64,000 bases of DNA, taken from NCBI GenBank assembly GCA_028023455.1, contig JAQFVV010012405.1:5605334-5669333 (forward strand). The letters are read 5' to 3'. Both the position numbers and the translations under genes were made by a program. Below the pieces are notes generated by a model. The model saw only the letters and a list, made by a program, of their open reading frames with translations. It had not been told where the DNA came from and searched no databases. This DNA is from Epiperipatus broadwayi (lineage: Eukaryota; Onychophora; Udeonychophora; Euonychophora; Peripatidae). How positions within the stretch are numbered: position 1 is the first letter of the stretch; each line of letters starts with the position of its first letter. Below are positions 59,341 through 64,000 of the stretch, in pieces.

Positions 59341-59539
59341 TAATAATAAATTTTGTATATTTGATCTCATAAATATTCTAAAATTATAGGGAAATTTCCA
59401 AATCTCATTTTATACTAAATGCTTTAAATGCATAATCTGCAATGTATTAAAGTATTTGTTTTGATTTATGATTCTTAATCTTAAACCATCACATGATCAT
59501 TATTTCCTATGTGTACACAAGTTGTTAATACAGTAGCAA

Positions 59540-59735
59540 AACATTTATACATTAGTGCCACTTAGTGTAAGCCTTAGTAATCAATGGATGCAAGAAAGTT
59601 TGTGCACAAAATCCCTATCTTGTACATACCCATGCAATGTCCCCAGACTAGATTCTAGCTTGTTGGATTTCATCACTGAGAATCCTTGGATCTAATAGCA
59701 CTGCACTTAGATCTTAAAATAATGGTAATTGTGGT
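59540..59735 (-). mobile_element. R1 element relic (antisense)
   Basis: The minus strand retains outer stem I (ATCCAA), inner stem I, stem II loop, TAGTC and TGGGGA in order, but the core start is CAGTGATGA instead of CTGATGA and GAAAC is GAATC. Inactive. Confidence 0.7.
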
Positions 59736-59798
59736 TTTAAAAAAAACAAATACACAAAAAGGTATAGGTACTGAACTGGATTCAGATATATATATATA

Positions 59799-60050
59799 TT
59801 GTAACCGTTACATATCGAGCCGACCACGTTGCGCGCCAAAATTGTAACCGTAAATCTCGATGGCCAGCTAATGGCCACCGAAGGCCATTGCCCTCTCAAC
59901 TACCTATCGTGTATGAACACGTTGCGGCACTAAAAATTGTAACCGCAAATTGTGTGGTCCCACTTACGTAATATAAGTGCACTGAGAATCGTAACCTTGA
60001 TCACTGATCAACTCTCAATTATTGTCAGCTATTAAGAGCCGTTACCAAAA
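59799..60050 (-). mobile_element. Possible LTR end with tRNA-Lys-like primer binding site
   Basis: On the minus strand, CGGTTACAATTT is followed by TGGCGCGCAACGTGG (about 59824-59838). This is one base from the complement of the 3' end of tRNA-Lys1,2, a standard retrotransposon primer. A second, weaker copy of the same junction lies at about 59918-59950. TGGTAACGG near 60045 could be the other LTR end. The stretch is CpG-rich compared with its surroundings. No gag or pol is present. Confidence 0.4.
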
Positions 60051-62687
60051 AAACATATCATGCTATCTATTTAATGCATCAAAGACCACAATCAACATCT
60101 GGAGCAACTTACCATAGACCAAACTAATGATCTAATATAAACTTTTTACAATTTATTTGATCGCAGCCAGGGTATACCGCGAAGACCTATCATAGTATTA
60201 TTATAAAACACATTAAACAAATTATAAGTGCAATGTTATTACTTTTAAACCTTAATTTGCGATTTTTATGGTATGCGACCCTATGGCCGACCATGTACAA
60301 GATGGCGTAATTTGTGGAACTACATAAGATTATGAAATTTTAAACCATCTATATGATTTTTAATACGAATGCTAGTCCAGGTAAAGCTTTGCAATATATA
60401 AATATAAATACTTGGGTTCTGATTTTATAGTTTATCACATTACTGAGACTCTTATTATACTGACAAATGACAATTTAAAAACGTTAAGTAAATATATTTA
60501 ATCATGTCATTATTTAGTAAATCTGTTTACAAGTTTAATAATTCATTTATAATTTTATACTAGAATTAACTACGCAAAGCCAAAATGATGGAAAAGGTAA
60601 ATGGGATTTTATTGTACCTTACCAATCATAAACTACCAAAGACGAAAAGCATCTTAATGTTTTCTCAAAAAATATTTATAAACTCTTATATCATGTTGAC
60701 GATAGTATGTACTTCAATGTATGCTCTATAATGTATGCTCTATCCAAAGTTTATGATTTCTGATGTTATGAATGACACATAGCAACGGCACAGTAAGTTT
60801 AATTATAAATCAACTTTTATTTACAAATTTATGAACAATAAATAATTAATTTCAATATTCTAAATAAAACATAAATAAACAAATCAAATAAATAAATTAT
60901 AATTCAATCGACTTTCTTCAATACATCTCATAGGTACAGTATTTAAAATCTAATCATACCTTATTTCAATCTAATATAATGAATATTGATGAGATTATAC
61001 GAAATTCAGCATCAAACTCATGAAATATTTAACGTCATTTCCAGCTTCAATAAATCCCTAATGTACACCTATAATAATATAATAATATGATGTCTGTATG
61101 ATTTAGCTATAATGTAATCATTAAATAAAGTGAAAATGTAAACTTACATTCCGGTAAATAATAATCAACCAACAGTTAATTATTATGAAGTACTTGAATA
61201 GAGTGTCCTGCTACCATTTAATAATCTAACCGATAAATTATGCTTACAAATGAAGAAGATGATTTAGCAGATTAACTAAAATACTTTGCCCAACTTATAT
61301 CTGTGAAGCAAAACACATTCCTGTGGATGTATTCATCTACATGTAGGAATTAAATAATACTAAACGTTTTGTGTATTTAAACACCATCCTAAAATAACAC
61401 GTATAATCACACAATTCCGCGGATTAACCACCAGCGCAGGAATGTGTGTAAATACAAAAATGGCAATTAAAATAATCTGCGGATTAACCACCAGCACAGA
61501 TTAAAGCCCTTTAACATTCTAAAAACAACATTATTATTTACTTCACATTAAAGTGCAAAATCATCCTCCTCAGTTCTTCTGACTATTCAGAATACACTAA
61601 CACTTTAGCAAATGTGGGTTCTTGCATAATAAAATGTTACGCTAATCAGGACAACTAATGTACTACTTATCTTGCTTAAAATAAACATGTGTAATATAAT
61701 ATAAGTAATATTGGCATAGGAATACAAATCTGGAAAGACTCACAAAACATCTCACAAAGATTGATACATCTCATGAATTCATTTAATACTTTTAAGCTTT
61801 TCGCGAGCGCTATTCTCTTGAATAAATATTTTATTCAACCCCTATTAATTTAAACTTAATAAATACAACTTTTGAACTTCACATGCAAGTTCATATAACG
61901 ATAAAATTAAATAAATGTATTATTCATCAAATATATAAAATTTAACGGTGTGTGTGTGATAAAACTAAATGTAAAGCATTTTATAGTTCAATACATGAAT
62001 TTTAGCAGATGTGGGTATCACAAATTGGATTGTATAGCATTTTATAACTCCTAATGTGATCCGTGGAATCCATGTACGATGTGTAGAATAATAAGTATAC
62101 GAGGTAATAGCTATAACTGTAGTTAAATTCCATACATGCAATTCTATCCATTTGATTAGTTATTATAAGCAACATTAGATTAACGATTTTGCGTGGCTAC
62201 ACAAACACGAAACAATTTCAAAACATGATACGCAGAATTTATAAATGAAAATGTTTTTCATAAAGTTATTAATCTCTACATTTCTCGATTAAAAGTGTTC
62301 CAAGTTTATCACATCCATGCAAGTATTTATTTATCCACGCGTTAATCCAGGAATACTAATTATAGCAATTAATTTATTCATTTTAAACCGACGATAAAAT
62401 TATAAAATAGCTTTGATTAATTATTTGAAGAATGTTTATTATCCAACTGTTAAACAAATTAACTAGCAAATATTACTGGCATTGTAAAGTTAAATATCAA
62501 TCAATATTATATTTTATTAGAATTAAAAACGGAAATATTAAAATATTTTGATAGCTTTAACATTTTACTTTAACTTAAAATTCTTCTTTTTTTAAAAAAA
62601 CAAATTTTCATATTCATAAAACTTCTGTAATTAAAATACTTATTTAATTTTTCCAAATTGTAGAATAATAAATATTTCAAAACATAC
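60051..62687. other. Low-repeat AT-rich stretch
   Basis: None of the families above is recognised here. A 17 bp motif, gcggattaaccaccagc, occurs twice exactly 60 bp apart (61419-61435 and 61479-61495). No frame of note. It could be unique intergenic or intronic DNA. Confidence 0.45.
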
Positions 62688-62737
62688 CAAATTCTTGCAA
62701 TTAACTCTTTTAAATTTAAACTGGGAAGCTCCGACAT
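62688..62737 (-). other. Speculative first coding exon
   Basis: On the minus strand an ATG in AAAATGTCGGAG context (62735-62737) opens MSELPSLNLKELIARI, followed directly by a GTATGT consensus donor at 62687. The DNA just upstream (62738-62800) is unusually GC-containing. No downstream exon is visible, and no protein family is recognised. The longer antisense frame 62570-62782 would read through the donor. Confidence 0.2.
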
Positions 62738-63371
62738 TTTAAAAATGTAATATTGGAAATTATTACCGGTGATTCGATCCACTTGGCCAGCCGACTTGAA
62801 CAGACTTTTAAAATTAGCAATTCATCTTATAATTAATTACCACTATGTTATATTTACGTTTATAGCAAGTTTTGTGGTAATCCGTTTACTTATTAACTAT
62901 TTTAAAATAAGCTTAGCAAATTTACACCATTTGCCTTTACCATTTCTTTCCCTCCAAAAGCAAACTAACAGACAATGTTCTCCTTAAATTCGCGCTCTTT
63001 TCTTTTTACATTGAGACGCATACGTAATTACTGTATTTATTTTTAATAATTAATTTTAATTGAACAAATGTTTTTTTTTTTTTTAATTCAATGGAAATAA
63101 TAATTTAAGATCATTTTAAACAAATAAATTTAAAATATTATTTTTAATAATATTTTACCAAATTTTTATGTGTTGTCAAATTTTTAAAAAGTTAAACATT
63201 TTGATATAAATTAGCATATGGAACGAAGCAAATTTAAATCTATTAAAATAATATAAGAGAGTAATCTGTTCAAAGTGCAGTTCAAGCCAATCAAATCACC
63301 AAAAGAAGAAAGAGAAATTTTTATACTAGTTACACCAAATAATATATTTTATACTAAAATATATGGTTACA

Positions 63372-63375
<4 letters not shown>
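62738..63375. other. AT-rich sequence without a gene
   Basis: The sense frame 62769-62987 is hydrophobic, lacks motifs and overlaps the speculative exon region on the other strand; not called. Confidence 0.4.
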
Positions 63376-63408
<33 letters not shown>

Positions 63409-63409
63409 A
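63374..63409. repeat. (AT)n(GT)n microsatellite
   Basis: An alternating AT run is followed by a GT run, directly next to the R1 relic. Confidence 0.95.
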
Positions 63410-63414
63410 CTGTA

Positions 63415-63690
63415 CAAATAAATGAGCTTGTTTAGAAAACATTATTGTGTTTTCATCTAGTGATCATAGCTTTATAGTTAACTAAATAGGTAAAAGGTGG
63501 ATACTGGAGAGTTGCATTAGATCTTAAGAACTCAGTGCAGTGTTGTCAGATTCAAGGTTCTTCACTGATAACACCACAAGCTAGATATTAGTCTGGGGAT
63601 ATTGGATGAATAGGCATTAGATAGGGATTTTATGAACAAAAGACTTACACTGAGTGGCAGCACTGTATGGAGAGTTTGCTACTATATTTT
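63415..63690 (+). mobile_element. R1 element relic
   Basis: Sense R1 sequence from the AATGAGCTTG block to the CTGTATGGAGAGTTTG end. The hammerhead area (about 63554-63612) keeps GTC, TGGGGA and TTGGAT, but the core reads CTGATAA and GAAAC is GATAT. Inactive. Confidence 0.75.
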
Positions 63691-64000
63691 TGATTCTTGT
63701 AGTTATTTGTTATAGTATTAATTCTTTTTGAGATTTATGAACAATTCTGATCTTTCAATCTTTTTTCTCAATTCTGCTAACATTTCTTCATTTCTTTCCA
63801 CACTTGAGAATAACCATTATCATTTGTAAATCATAGGTAATTCATTTTTTAAATATATTAATATTTTGTTTTATTACTCTTCTAATTCTGAATTTATTTT
63901 CTAGCATCTTGGTTTTAATTTGGACTAAGTTCCTTTTATAAATAAATTCATTTATTCTAATATTTTGATTAATATTTTTTTGACATTAAGTATCAAATAA
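63691..64000. other. AT-rich sequence, nothing recognised
   Basis: No coding or structured feature seen up to the window edge. Confidence 0.45.

Overview
This is a strongly AT-rich animal (invertebrate-type) genomic window with no complete, confidently recognisable host protein-coding gene. Its recognisable content is transposable elements: RTE-type and other non-LTR retrotransposons (LINEs), tRNA-derived SINEs, a hAT-type MITE, a GIY-YIG relic of a Penelope-like element (PLE), palindromic MITEs and microsatellites. The LINE families, the hAT signature and a metazoan-type tRNA-Gly(TCC)-like sequence point to an animal. The species cannot be told from the sequence.

The main discovery is a set of non-autonomous elements that carry type I hammerhead ribozymes (HHRs). 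Family R1 has a unit of about 454 bp, with copies at about 5.6, 9.2, 24, 25.2-26.1, 35.3, 41.1-42.1, 42.35-42.62, 49-50, 59.6 and 63.5 kb. Its best ribozyme, at 42407-42465, has an intact core, both halves of stem I, stem II and a GTC cleavage triplet. Family R2 (about 13.0, 21.2, 47.1-47.8, 54.7-55.0 and 55.95-56.37 kb) is unrelated in sequence but carries a second hammerhead with an ATA triplet. R3 (32.6-32.9 kb) is a palindromic sequence with a hammerhead-like core resembling PLE terminal repeats. The better R1 and R2 copies share one build: a variable-length inverted arm copied from the element's own 3' end, followed by one or more direct units, with target-site duplications (TSDs) of about 8-16 bp where they can be seen. 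This matches animal retrozymes and PLE pseudo-LTRs. A GIY-YIG endonuclease relic at 57.4-57.8 kb shows that PLEs have been active in this genome.

Layout. 0-5.5 kb: foldback MITEs, a short tandem duplication and old direct repeats. 5.6-9.7 kb: R1 copies and two short RTE 3' fragments with clear TSDs. 10-15 kb: SINEs, a direct repeat around an R2 ribozyme relic, and a 0.65 kb foldback insertion with a 13 bp TSD. 15-22.7 kb: tandem duplications, a short R2 copy and otherwise anonymous AT-rich DNA. 22.7-26.7 kb: a LINE 3' fragment, R1 copies and a tandem duplication. 28.8-35.1 kb: an RTE relic, a retroposed tRNA-Gly, a large (ATT)/(AAT) hairpin, R3 and a degenerate antisense LINE. 36-43.4 kb: SINEs and an antisense LINE split by an R1 array and a hAT MITE that itself holds another R1 copy. 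43.9-54.6 kb: three antisense RTE copies, one with an intact 800-residue reverse transcriptase ORF (52174-54576), plus R2 units and a near-perfect 148 bp palindrome. 55.9-59.8 kb: R2, a sense LINE relic interrupted by the PLE fragment, and an R1 relic. 59.8-62.8 kb: a possible LTR fragment with a tRNA-Lys-like primer site, and a stretch with little repeat content and one speculative first exon. 63.4-63.7 kb: a last R1 relic.

The likely division of labour is inferred: RTE and other LINEs supply reverse transcriptase for themselves and perhaps the SINEs, while PLEs probably mobilised the hammerhead elements. No copy here encodes everything needed for its own movement.
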